Below are positions 51,640-63,252 of a stretch of 64,000 nucleotides of DNA, in pieces. The notes under the pieces were generated by a model. It was given only the letters and a program-made list of their open reading frames with translations. It was not told the DNA's origin and did not search any database. Location: positions 218,737 to 282,736 of the forward strand of contig JAREIK010002618.1 of assembly GCA_029783825.1 (NCBI GenBank). The letters run 5' to 3'. Numbering within the stretch: the stretch's first letter is position 1; each line of letters starts with the position of its first letter. Origin of the DNA: Sapria himalayana. Taxonomy: Eukaryota; Streptophyta; Magnoliopsida; Malpighiales; Rafflesiaceae. The translations under genes and the position numbers were made by a program.

Positions 51640-53640
51640 ATATATATAAGTATTTATAACTATATTTATAATTATGTAAACTATTTTTATAATTATATAT
51701 AACTATTTTTTTAACTATATTATAATGTATAACTATATGTATAATTCTAAATAACTCTATTTCTAACAAAATATACTATATGTATAATAATATATAACTA
51801 TATATAATTGTATATTACTAAATGTATAACTATAAAAATGTTATATATAATTATATCTTTAACTACCTACATATTTATAACAATATGTGTATAACTATAT
51901 AAAAATATTTGTATTAACTATGTAACATTCTATATAATTAAATATAACTATATTTATAATTATATATACATATATGTATTCATATAATTAAATCTATATA
52001 ATTGTTTATAACTTTGTATATTTTTATGTATAACTACATATAACTACTTGTATGAATATATCTATATATAACTATAATGTTAACTATATATAACTCTATT
52101 TTTAACTATATATACTATATGTATAAGAACATATAACTATAAATATTTGTATTTGCCTAAATGAATAACTAAAAAATCATTATACATAACTATATATAAA
52201 TATATAATTAACAACATATATTTAATATACATTTTTATAAATTAGTAAATAAAAATGTATTTTAATATATCTATACATATAGATAAATATATGTACTCAT
52301 ATATAAAATTAAATGAATAAATATATATGCCTACATGTATAAATATAAGTATAACAATATGTGTACCTATATTTATAACCACATGTAATTTTATTTATAA
52401 TTAATGTATAACAACATACAACATTATGTTTAATTACATGTGTATAACTATATATAAATATTTGTATAACTATGCAACACTCTATATAAATAAAAATAAC
52501 TGTAATTGTAACTATGTATACATATATGCATACATATATGTAAATATATATAATTGTTTATAACTTTGTATACATTTATGTATAACTGCATATAACTACT
52601 TATATGAATATATCTATATATAACTATTTGTTTACCTATATATAACTCTATTTTTAATTATATATACTATAGGTATAAGAACAAATTTCTATAAATAATT
52701 GTATTTGCCTAAATGTATAACAAAAGAAAATATTATACATAACTATATATAAATATATAATTAACAAAATATTTAATATAAATAAATATATGTAACACTC
52801 TATATAAATAAATATAACTGTATTTGTAACTATGTATACATATATACAAGCATGTATGTAAATCTATATAATTATTTATTACTTTGTATACATATATGCA
52901 TACAACATATAAATATTATAAAACTATGAACACTATATAAATAAATATAACTATATTTGTAACTATGTATACATATATGCATACATATATGTAAATCTAT
53001 ATAATTATTTATAACTTTTGATTACATTTATGTATAACTACATAAAACTACTTGTATGAATAAATCTATATATAACTATATGCTTGACTATATATATCTA
53101 TGTTTTTAACTAAATATACTAAAGGTATAAGAACATATAACTATAAATAATTGTATTTGGCTTAATGTATAACTAAAAAAATATTATAAATAACTATATA
53201 TAAAAATATAATTAACAACATATATTTAATATACATTTTTATATATAAGCATATAAAATGTATTTTACTATATCTATATCCATGGATAACTATATGTACA
53301 CATATATAAAATTAAATGAAAAAATATATATACCTACATGTATAAATATAAGTATAAATATATGTGTACCTATATGTTTAACCACATGTAATTTTATTTA
53401 TAATTACATGTATAACAACATACAACATTATGTTTAACTACATATGTATAACTATATATAAATATTTGTATAACTATGTAACACTAAATATACTTAAATA
53501 TAATTATATTTGTAACTATGTATACATATATGTAAATCTATATAATTGTTTATAACATTGTAATTATTTATGTATAAATACATATAACTACTTGTATGAA
53601 TATATCTATATATAACTTGGGAAAGGTTCTGATGTTAATC
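51640..53640. repeat. AT-rich tandem repeat (~550 bp unit), second cluster
   Basis: About three to four copies of the family seen at 4.3-6.8 kb. TATAAGAACATATAACTATAA-like words lie near 52,126, 52,672 and 53,128. TAAATATTTGTAT(TA)AACTATG words lie near 51,900, 52,455 and 53,460. CCTACATGTATAAATATAAG lies at 52,330 and 53,333. Spacing is about 550 bp in full units, with shorter units near 52,780-52,920 from internal deletion. No coding frame. Confidence 0.85.
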
Positions 53641-53657
53641 CATTGTTATATAGACTT

Positions 53658-53880
53658 TTAGAGGTGTCAAACGTGACGTGCCTGGCCGGCCCGGCCAGAT
53701 TTTTTTTGAGCATGCCCGTACTTTTGTGACGGGCCACCCTCAGCACAGTTACTGTACCATGCCATGCCTAGCCCGACACATTTTATTCCAGCCAGGCCCG
53801 GCATGGTCCGCTAGCCCAGCCATAAAAGTATCGTGTAGGGTCAGGCCCGTATGGGCCAAAACAGGCCGTACGGGCCTCAT
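53658..53880. mobile_element. Possible hAT-type transposon end, GC-rich
   Basis: TAGAGGTGTCAAACG at 53,658 fits the usual plant hAT terminal pattern (TAGxGxTGxCAAxCG). It leads into a GC-rich stretch of GGCCGGCCCGGCC, GACGGGCC, AGGCCCGGC and GGCCGTACGGGCC words, typical of hAT subterminal regions. No matching inverted end or 8-bp target duplication was found. The 76-codon + strand frame here is not protein-like. Confidence 0.5.
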
Positions 53881-54490
53881 TAAAAAAATAATTTTTTTTT
53901 ATTTTTAAAAATTTAAAGTTTCGACTTTTGTATATTAAAGATTAAATTATATATAAAATATATATTATATTATATATAAATAATGTTTAAAATTTTAAAT
54001 TTGTAACTTGAAAATTGTTACAAATTTAATAAATTATAAAGTTTAAATTTTTTTATTAAAAATTTAATAAATTACAAAGTTTATATTTTTTTATTAAAAA
54101 TTTAATAAATTACAAAGTTTAAATTGGTAAATTGTAAATTGTTAAAAATATGTAAATCAGTCAATATAACTTGAAAATAATAATAAAGTTTAATTTTTTT
54201 TATTAATTTTTAATAAATTTAGATTTTAATTTATTAGAATTAAATTATAAAGTTTAAATTTTTAAATGAAAAGTTTTAACACAAAAAAAAGTAAATAAAA
54301 AATTTCATTAAAAAAAAATTACAAAGTCACAAAAACAAAAGAAAACCAAATTTCCAATCAGCCAATAGATAATTAGCCAAAGCAAATACAATATAACATA
54401 AATAAAAAAGCGTACAATAAATACAAAACAAAATATCGAAATCAAAAAGCAGAATCAAGAATAAATCACACAAACAAATCATCAACCATA
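53881..54490. other. A/T-rich spacer with 38-bp tandem repeat
   Basis: TTTAATAAATTA(T/C)AAAGTTTA recurs at 54,025, 54,063 and 54,101, a three-copy tandem repeat. The rest is A/T-rich without genes. Confidence 0.75.
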
Positions 54491-54602
54491 TCTGCGACCA
54501 TGAGGCATCAAAAATTAAAATCTAATGGCAATGACAAATGGCATGTGGCGTGGCGTGGCATTGGCATCTGGCAACAGGCAAGGGAAATTGGTAGCCACCA
54601 CG

Positions 54603-54747
54603 TCAATTGTCAATTGGGATATCATGAGCATCATCAACCACAACATCAAAGTCACTATCATATGGATCATCATCATCAGCAATCAACTCATCCACTTTCA
54701 TAGCAGATGCAATCCATGTCCCTACTCCAGCATGATCCTGAATTCTA
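54603..54747 (-). pseudogene. Acidic C-terminal coding fragment, perhaps hAT transposase
   Basis: The minus strand reads, from the array edge at about 54,747, IQDHAGVGTWIASAMK, then DELIADDDDPYDSDFD, VVVDDAHDIPIDN and a stop at 54,603. The low-repeat, strongly acidic composition looks like real protein. The upstream end is cut by the TAGA array. Plant hAT transposases end in an acidic tail after a short Trp-Ile motif, and a hAT-like end lies 0.9 kb downstream. That is suggestive only; a host-gene fragment is possible. Confidence 0.35.
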
Positions 54748-55652
54748 ATAGATAGATAGCTAGATTGAAAGATAGATAGCTAGATAGTTAGATAGTTATA
54801 TAGATATATAGACAAAAGATAGATAGGCAGATAGATTGACAAATAGATAGATATACAGATAGACATGTAGACTTATAGACAAAAAGACATATAGACTAAT
54901 AGATTAATAGATAGACAAATAGATAGACATATAGACAGACAGACAGATAGATAGATAGATAGATTGATTGATTAATTGATAGGTAGTCAGATATATAGAT
55001 TGACATATAGAAAGAAATACAAATTGATAGATAGATAAAAAGACAAATATGTAGATAGATAGATAGATAAATAGAATGATTGATGGATAGATAAATGGAT
55101 AGATAGACTGATAGATAGTTTGATAAATAAACAAATAGACAGATAGATATATAGACATATAGGCATATAGATAAATAGAGAGATATACAGATAGATAGAT
55201 AAATAGATAGATAGACAAATAGACATATAAACAAATAGAAAAATAGATTGATAGACAGATAGAAAGATAAATAGATAATTAGATAAACAGATAGATGGAT
55301 AAAGAAATAGATAGATAAGTAGACAGCCTGACAGATAGATAGATAGACAAAAAGATAAATAGAGAATTAGATAGTTTGATAGATAGATTGTTACATAGAT
55401 AGAAAGGTAGATGGATATATAGATAGATAGATAGAAGATTGATAGACATATAAATATACACATGAAGATAGATATATAAATAGCTAGATAGACTGACCGA
55501 TAAATAGATATATAGATAGAAAAAATAAATAGATAGATACATAGAGAGACAAAATATAGATAGACATATAAATAGATAAACAAATAGATAGATAGATAGA
55601 TAAAAAGATAGAGGGACAAATAGATAGATAGACAGATAGATAAATAGATAGA
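54747..55652 (-). repeat. TAGA (inverted TCTA) array, 0.9 kb
   Basis: The + strand reads TAGATAGA with the same kinds of variant as elsewhere, inverted relative to the giant array 5 kb to the left and the array 4.6 kb to the right. Minus-strand open frames up to 210 codons are artefacts, although one continues into the next segment. Confidence 0.95.
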
Positions 55653-55870
55653 TACTACAAAAAAAATTCCAAATACCTTGGTAAAATTCCCTATCTAAAT
55701 GGTTTTTTTCATCGCTAAAGTGGATATAACGACGGATTAATGATGGAACCTTTCTCAAGCTAAAGTGCTAGTCACTAAATATTAAAGAGTAAAATATTCC
55801 CTCAATAAATTAGCGTAGGAAAATCTCTAGCTAAATTACAGAGGGAAAAATCCCTAGCTATTTTCATTTT
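55653..55870 (+). mobile_element. Second CACTA-type end, degenerate
   Basis: TACTACAAAAAAAATTCC starts at the array edge (first C replaced by T). TTCCCTATCTAA, ATCGCTAAA, CGACGGATTAATG, TCTCTAGCTAAA and ATCCCTAGCTA words follow, the same subterminal style and orientation as 49,757. No opposite end was found. Confidence 0.6.
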
Positions 55871-56125
55871 AAATTATTTTCACATTTTTAATTTTTTACA
55901 TAAAATTTAATTACATATTTTAAAATTTTTATATTAAATTTAATAAAAACAAAAATTATAAACCATTATTTATAATTAACAAAAAATAAAATCAGTTAAT
56001 AAAATATTTTGATACAATATGTTACATAGTTAAAACAAAACTATAACAAACTTTTATTTTATCTTATTCTTCATCAATGTCTCTAATGATAGTGCATAAG
56101 TATAATATGTCTATGAAATTGACAT
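55871..56125. other. AT-rich spacer
   Basis: No gene or repeat recognised. Confidence 0.4.
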
Positions 56126-56320
56126 TGTTTTCTCTCCCCCAGCTCCTCAAGATCTAAATCCTGCTCTAGTACCCGAGCATGTCCCTCCATGGCCATCCAC
56201 ATTGCTTCCTTTAGTTCTAGTCTGCATTTCCTCTCCATCTCCAATTCCTTCTTCCTTTTATCTTACAATGCCCTTTTTGTATCTAGTTGCTCTTCCAACA
56301 ACATGTTTTAACGTTGTGAT
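56075..56320 (-). pseudogene. Unrecognised charged coding fragment
   Basis: On the minus strand a 60-codon stretch reads DKRKKELEMERKCRLELKEA, MWMAMEGHARVLEQDLDLEE and LGERKQCQFHRH before a stop near 56,080. A KHVVGRATRYKKGIVR piece precedes it one frame away. The Glu/Lys/Arg-rich sequence looks like a helical or coiled segment. Lying 0.4 kb inside a CACTA-like end and reading toward it, it could be the C-terminus of a CACTA-encoded protein, but I do not recognise the family. Confidence 0.35.
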
Positions 56321-56326
56321 CAGTTG

Positions 56327-56415
56327 CATGTATGTATACTTGTGCATGTATGTATGTATGTATACTTGTGCATGTATGTATGTATGTATACTTGTGTATG
56401 TATGTTTGTGCCTGT
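56327..56415. repeat. 28-bp minisatellite, three copies
   Basis: TGTATGTATACTTGTGCATG repeats with a 28-bp period (TATACTT near 56,334, 56,361 and 56,389). Open frames on both strands here are artefacts. Confidence 0.9.
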
Positions 56416-58174
56416 GTGTGCATGTGTAAACATACACACATGTACTTTCATGCAAATACACATACCATCAAAGACAACGGAAGAAAATAATCTAGGTCTT
56501 TAAAACATACATATAGGTTTCCTAGGCATGGTCATCATCTTATAGTTCTTATTCTCATGTAATCCACATAGATATAGAACATTGTTACACCTGCACATGG
56601 AGCATAACATACTACATTTACAAACCAATAAAGAACACAACACTATGCCACTAATAAAAAAATAGATTAGCACATGCAACACCAATTGACATTTGCTAGA
56701 AATTTCACACGAAGAGATAATCATGAGCTTTTTTTTGTAATTACCAAATCAAGATTTTTCCAAGATTTCTAGTGAAATGTCCATCAACATATTCTTCTGT
56801 GTTGCCCAACTTCACGCATCAGTCCATGGTTAATTATAAGAAAGGTAGAAAGTGTCAAACTAAAGGGAAATGGAAGTTAAAATGACAACAGGCTACATGA
56901 TATTGAATTTCTGCACACCTGTAGGTTCATATAGAAATCCACCGAAGCAAGGAAACTTGAAAGAAACCAAAGAAAAAAATGAGAAAAAAAATGCAATGCA
57001 TAGGAAAAGAACACATGGTAGCCCACCATTGTATTCCATTCCCCACTTGAGTTATACAATGACCGTCTTCCTAGTCAAGTTGTTAAGAAAAGGCTTGGGA
57101 TTAACGGGGATGATCTGCAATATTCAACAATAAAAATACTAATGAACGGTGCTATCATGTACGTATGTATCAGATATTTCTCTACTTTTACTTAAAAATG
57201 CATAGGCATGTATATATGCAATATACATGCATACAACATGAATATAGTATAACTATATGTATCCAAACACACACACACACACATTTTTTTTCTATCTTCT
57301 CATATTTCTTTATATTGTCCATATATTGCACATTTTTAGTTCAACTAAGCCATTGATGCATGGAAATGGTCATTACCAAAAATCAAACTTTTTTTTTCTA
57401 ATCTACATATCCACCATCAACTAAAATTTATTAAGTTGTTTGCTTGAGAAAATTGTAAGAAAACTTTTTTTAAAAAAATAAATGACCATTTGAAAGAATA
57501 TTTGATGATTGTGAACAAGAATAGTTAACCTTGCTTCGATCCACGAAAAATTAAAAGCTAGTATTAATATCATTCATGAAAGTATAAAATATATGAATAT
57601 CTTGCGTACACAAAAAATTATATCTAACAAGAAAACTTGATTACTACTTTATACAAATTTTCTTTTAACCTCTCATTATCATCATCAACGAAATCTCATC
57701 ATAATACTATTGAGAACAAACATTACTCTAACCATAAGAACATGAGTTCAATCAACAAGAATACCAAATATACTTTATCAGGATGCTTGTCAAATCACCT
57801 ATCATGATGTTCGAGTAGATGTCTTACATGCACTCCATTACCATTTAAAAAAGCCCATCCAGCTTCTCTGCACAACTTCATAGTTTCAATGCATGTAGTT
57901 TGTCACTGATGTAATCTGGTTTGATTTGATAAGAAGGGTCTATGCCCTATCAAAACAACCAAATCAAATTAAAAACAAAAAAAATCAAAAAAAAAAAAAC
58001 TTTCACAGCTCAATGCTATGCCAAGCCTGTAATGAGCTCACAGAGAAATCAACATCTCATCTCTTGCTTGTATTTGAGGTCGTAGAGCATCTTATCCAGC
58101 TCATAAAGCTCAGATTCAGCAACATCCACCCCTATTGGCCACATATGGCATTGATGTAGTTGGAATCGAGGCCT
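56416..58174. other. Low-copy sequence without a recognised gene
   Basis: Less AT-rich than elsewhere. Short frames occur but none resembles a known protein. On the minus strand at about 58,060-58,140 the peptide GVDVAESELYELDKMLYDLK looks protein-like and may be an exon scrap. A (CA)n tract lies at 57,266-57,283. Confidence 0.4.
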
Positions 58175-58310
58175 AAGTCTTGTGAGCAATGATTTTAATA
58201 ACACACTGTGGGAGTGCAATTGTTTCGATAATATACAGTGAGCATGAAATGATTTGCATAACACACAATGCATGAGTAATTATGGTAGCTAGTGCACAGT
58301 GGATGAACTC
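58175..58310. repeat. ~32-bp degenerate minisatellite, about four units
   Basis: Units resembling GTGAGCATGAAATGATTTxx followed by ATAACACACA repeat about every 30-33 bp. The minus-strand frame shows a matching peptide rhythm (HCVLCKSFHAHCILSKQLH). Confidence 0.7.
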
Positions 58311-58373
58311 TATTGGTAGGGTTTACAGCTCTTTCCAACACCATGCCTCCTAGAGTTTAGCATTCCCTGGGGT

Positions 58374-58396
58374 CGCTTTTGATACCATGTAAAACA
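58374..58396 (-). promoter_or_regulatory. Possible LTR/primer-binding-site relic
   Basis: The minus strand reads ACATGGTATCAAAAGCGACC, close to the initiator-tRNA primer-binding sequence TGGTATCAGAGC after an LTR ending CA. The sequence to the right (from TGTAAAACATTAAG) would be the LTR. No second LTR or polyprotein found. Confidence 0.3.
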
Positions 58397-58679
58397 TTAA
58401 GTCACACAACATAAAATAAATATAATATACTTGATGAATAATCTCATACAAACAATGCCCTTATATAATATGTTATTTTTATTAGGGCAACTCACAGGAT
58501 GAATAATCTCTATATCACTATCGAAGTGACCCTATGCGTGTCAGGCATACCTCAATGTGTATTACATGCTAATTCTTCCTCCAAAAAGCTATCAATAAAA
58601 TAAGGTATCAATTGATAAAGTAGAGAACATGGCACCCAACAAAACATAAGCAATATCACAAATCTCATGCTCATCAATA

Positions 58680-58800
58680 AAATAGTTATATATAGTATAT
58701 ATGTACATATAATACTTTAATGTATATGTACATATACTGTGTATATATGTACATATATACTGAAGTATATATGCATATACACTACAGTATATATGGATGT
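58680..58800. repeat. Palindromic TGTACA minisatellite, second locus
   Basis: Three to five units such as AGTATATATGTACATATA with ACTGAAGT/ACTACAGT spacers, the same family as 7,387-7,737. Confidence 0.8.
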
Positions 58801-59690
58801 CTTATAAATATAGAACATCAATATAGATAAAGATATAGAATAGCAGGTATAAATATAGATATAAAATAGTAGGTAAAGTATTATCCCATTTATACTTCAC
58901 AAAGAATGCACAAAACATCACTATCAACATTAATAAGAAATGCGGATATTATGTACATTTTCGAAAATATATCTAAAAACTTTTAGAGGAATACCTGGAA
59001 GACAAGCCACGAGCTAGGCTTGGCGCATCAAAGTTAACACCTTGCCTTTCCACAACCAGAACTCTCTCATGGTCCCAAGGCCTATAAGGGGGTTGCTTTA
59101 CCCGCCACACCCCGCAGCACCATGCTCCCATGCGGCTTTCTTAGAATGTTTATTCTCCTCTCCGTGTGCTTGTACCAATGATTTTAATTTGCTTAGCTTC
59201 ATTGTATTAGTCCAGAAACCCTATAGCTTCTGCTGGTATATGTTTCCTCTCTTGGTTCGAAGTAAGGATCATCACTTCATTGTATGCTTCTACATAACTG
59301 CAAAAAAATTCAATATACACTCCATAAATACAATATCCACTCTATAAAAACAATATGCACTTGATAAAAACAATACACATTCAAAGAAAAAAAGAGGAAC
59401 AAAACTTCAAAAATTAGATGTTTTTTCTTCCAAATATAAAAAAAAGCTAATGGGTGCAAAATTTGCAAATTTCATATAGCAAAGCATCTTGACTCATCTT
59501 CCTCTCAGCTATTTTTGCTCCTCTTCTTTTCATGCTCATCGGGAGGGGATACATCGATGTGCTAGTTGTGCAAAATGCAGATTGGCACCCACCACAACCC
59601 CATCGATAACACTATTGAGACTTGCATGTGCAAGTGTAGACTAGTATAGGAATGCCAGAGATATCCATGTCATTGCTATTGATGACCATG
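58801..59690. other. Unassigned low-copy sequence
   Basis: Contains a GC-richer patch at 59,010-59,140. A + strand frame of 101 codons (59,042-59,347) does not resemble a known protein. The part from about 59,450 may be the eroded continuation of the DUF4283 gene to the right. Confidence 0.4.
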
Positions 59691-59699
59691 TCCAAGCAT

Positions 59700-60070
59700 T
59701 TCTTTGGAGCTTTCAAATGTATGGCAGTTGGGGAAGGAGAAACCATACCGGAGTGAGAGGGCTTTCTTCCATTATGTTAAAATCAGCCAACCATTTGAAG
59801 GTCCCATAGGGTATCCATGGAAGTTCCAGTTATCCTTTAGCCTCAGTCGAAGAGAGTCCTCTTCAATGAAGAGTTTCAATAGAATGTGATTGTTATCGAT
59901 ACTTCTAACCTTGACCAAACCTTTCAGCTTTAAAGAAGAGAAGAAGCCTCTTGTCTCTTCAATTCGAGGTCACTCGTGGGACTACTTCCCGATAATTATA
60001 AATTTGTGAATTTCTGAGAGGCTTGCGATTTCTTCGGCAGAGAAAAAAATTGTGGGTTCGCCATTTTTAT
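59700..60070 (-). pseudogene. DUF4283-domain fragment (LINE ORF1-type), frameshifted
   Basis: From about 60,066 the minus strand reads GEPTIFFSAEEIASLSE, IHKFIIIGK, two stops, then TRGFFSSLKLKGLVKVRSID, NNHILLKLFIEEDSLRL and NWNFHGYPM. After a single-base frameshift near 59,805 it continues FKWLADFNIMEESPLTPVW and LLPQLPY before a stop. This is the ordered pattern of DUF4283 (a helix beginning FSREEV, HILIKL-EEDF, W-F-G-PM, FKW-P-F, EESP-PVW, LP-LP). In plants it is common in the first ORF of L1-type LINEs and in related zinc-knuckle proteins that bind nucleic acid. Stops and the frameshift show it is dead. The reverse transcriptase of the same element is not adjacent; the remnant at 8.8 kb is a separate copy. 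Confidence 0.8.
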
Positions 60071-60251
60071 TCGCAAAGAGCTTAATAGGTGGCACGGTTA
60101 ATTGATTGTATTAGAAAATTATTTCTTATGGGCAAGATAATCAATTTCTTCCATTTTCAGCTTGAAATCACAAATTTCTTCCCCAAATCAAAGCTATCTC
60201 TCTTTAAATTTCAACTTTCACCCTCTAGAAGTTAGAGCTATGGAAGAAACC

Positions 60252-60488
60252 ATCTATCTATATATTTGTCGATATATATATATATATATCCCTCTCTCTC
60301 TCTCTCTCTATCTGTCTATCTATCTATCTTTCTATCTACTATCTGTCTATCTGTCTATTTGACTATATATGTATTTGTCTATTTGTCAATATGTTTATCT
60401 ATCTATCTCTTTATTTATCTATCTTTATCTTTCTATATTTTTTTGTCTATCTATATATATATCTATCTATCTATTTGTCTATCTAACA

Positions 60489-60546
<58 letters not shown>

Positions 60547-63197
60547 CACTTTATTTATCTATCTATATATGTATATGTCTATCTATCAATTTTTCTATCT
60601 ATCTATTTATTTGTTTAACAATCAATCAATCTATCGATCTATCTGTATATTTATCTATCTATTTATCAATCTATCTATCTATCTATCTATCAATCTATCA
60701 ATCTATCTATCTGTTTATCTATCTCTCAATCTATTAGACTATCAATTTATCAGCCTATTAGACTATATGACTATCTTTCTATCTATATGTCTATCTATCT
60801 TTTTATCTATCTATGTGCCTATATGTCTATTTTTGAATCTTCTATTTGACTATCGGTCAATCAATCAATATGTCTATTTTTTTATCTATCTATATTACTA
60901 TCTATCTATCTGTCTATCTATCAATATGTCTATCTATCTATTTATCTATATATTTATATTCTATTTGTTTATCTATTTATCTATCTATCTATCAATCTAT
61001 CTATTCGAATCTCTATCTATCTAACTATTTCTCTAACTATCTATCTATTTGTATAACATCTATATATCATTTTGCTTATGTCTATATATGTTTATCTGTC
61101 TATCACTCTATCAGTATATCAGTCTGTGTTTAACTGACTATATGTCTATCTTTGTATCTATCTATTTGTTTATCTATTTATTTATCTATTTGCAGATCTA
61201 TCTATCTATCTATCTGCCTGTCAATGTTTGTATCTTTCTATCAGTATATCTGCCAAACTTTTTATATATCTATCTATCTATATGTCTATCTTATATTTAT
61301 CTATCTATCTATATGTCTTTCTATATATCTATCTATCTATTTATATGTCTATTAATATTTCACTCTAGCTGTCTATCTGTCTATCTATCTATCTATCTAT
61401 TTTTTGTTTGTCTATCTATCTATCTATCTATATGAATCTTTATCTATCTGTCTATCTATCTATATGTCTATCTATCTATTTGTTTACCTATCAATCTATC
61501 TATTTATCTATATCTATATCTATATTTTTCTATCTATATATTTATCTAATTATCTATTTTTCTATATGTCAATCTATCTATCTGTCTATTTTTCTAATAT
61601 TTCATCAGTCTATCAGGTTATTAGTCTATCTATCTATCTATATTACTATAAATCTATATGTCTATGTGACTATCATTCTATCTCTCTATATATCAAACTT
61701 TTTATATATTTATCTAACTATCTATTTATATATTTTTCTGTATATCAGTTTATCTATCTATATGTCTATTAATCTATCAGTAAATTAGTTAATCAATCTA
61801 TCTATCTATCTATATATCTATCTATTTGTCTATCTGTCTATCTGTTTATCTATCTCTCTATCTATCTATTTATCAAGTAGCTATCTATTTATCTTTCTAC
61901 TATTTATTTATCTGTATATCTATTTATCAGGTATCTATTTATCTATCTATCTATCTATCTCTCTACTATCTATTTATCTATCTATCTATCTATCTTTTGA
62001 TCTATCTATTTGTCTATCTATCTATTGTCTATCTGTCTATTTGTCTATCTATCTATCTATCCATATTTCTATCAATGTCTATTTGTCTATCTATTTATCT
62101 CTCTTTCTATAAATATATTTGTGTCTATCTATCTATCTTTTTGTCTATCTATTTATCTTTAATTTTGTCAATCTATCCAATCGTCTATCAGTTTATTTGT
62201 CTATTTGTCTTTATTACAATCACTATATCTCTATATGTGTCTAATTGTCTATATGTCTATCTATCTTTCTTCATATTTGTCAATCTATCTAATTATCTAT
62301 ATGTTTATCTATCTATCTATCTATCTATCTATATGTCTATCTAATAATCTATTTATCTTTTTATCTAAGTATCTATCTATCTATATATCTTTATATCTAT
62401 TTATTTGTCTATCTGTATATATAGCATTTAATCTGATTGACTATATAATTCTCTATCTATCTGGCTATTTTTATTTTTGTCTATCTGGTTATCTACCTAG
62501 TTGTTTATCTATTAATCAATCAATCTATCTATCTGTCTATTTGTTTATCTATCTATATATATAAATGTTTATAAGTCTATCAATGTTTCTATCTATCTAT
62601 CTATCTATCCATTTATCTATTAATCTATTAGTCTATGTATTAATCTATCTAGCATTTTAATGGTCTAACTATCTATATTTTTATTAGTCATTCAATTTTA
62701 TTGTCTATCTATCTATCTATATATTTATCTATATCTCTATATGTGTATATGTATATCTTATATATGTCTATATGCATATCTGTCTATCTATCTATCTGTT
62801 TATCATTCTTTCAATCAATCTTTCTATTTATCTTTCTATCTATCTATTCATCTATCTAAATATCTATCTTTTTGTGTGTCTATTTATAATTCTATCTTTC
62901 TAATAGTCTATCTATCTATCTGTCTACCTTTTTGTCTATTTATATATTTTCTATCTATATATCTATATATGTGTCACTATATGTATCTATCATAATCTCT
63001 TTTAATGTCTATTTACTTATCTGTCTATATTACTATCTATCTATGTCTATCTATCTATATGTATATCCATCTATCTGTCGATCTTTCTATCTTTCTATCT
63101 TTCTATCTATAAATATGTATATCTGACTATCTGACTATCAGTCTATTAGCTTATTAGTTTATTTTTTTATATGTATATCTGTCTACCTATCAATCAA

Positions 63198-63252
<55 letters not shown>

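Noticed and set aside
56202..56429. 75-codon + strand frame with Cys/Tyr/Val repeats
   Set aside because: Its second half is the 28-bp minisatellite, and the first half is antisense to a more protein-like minus-strand reading.
59042..59347. 101-codon + strand frame
   Set aside because: No recognisable domain, and its composition is unlike a conserved protein. Kept only as unassigned sequence.
49757..60250. A complete CACTA element between the two CACTA-like ends
   Set aside because: Both ends have the same orientation and no inverted TTTTTGTAGTG end was found, so a full element cannot be drawn.
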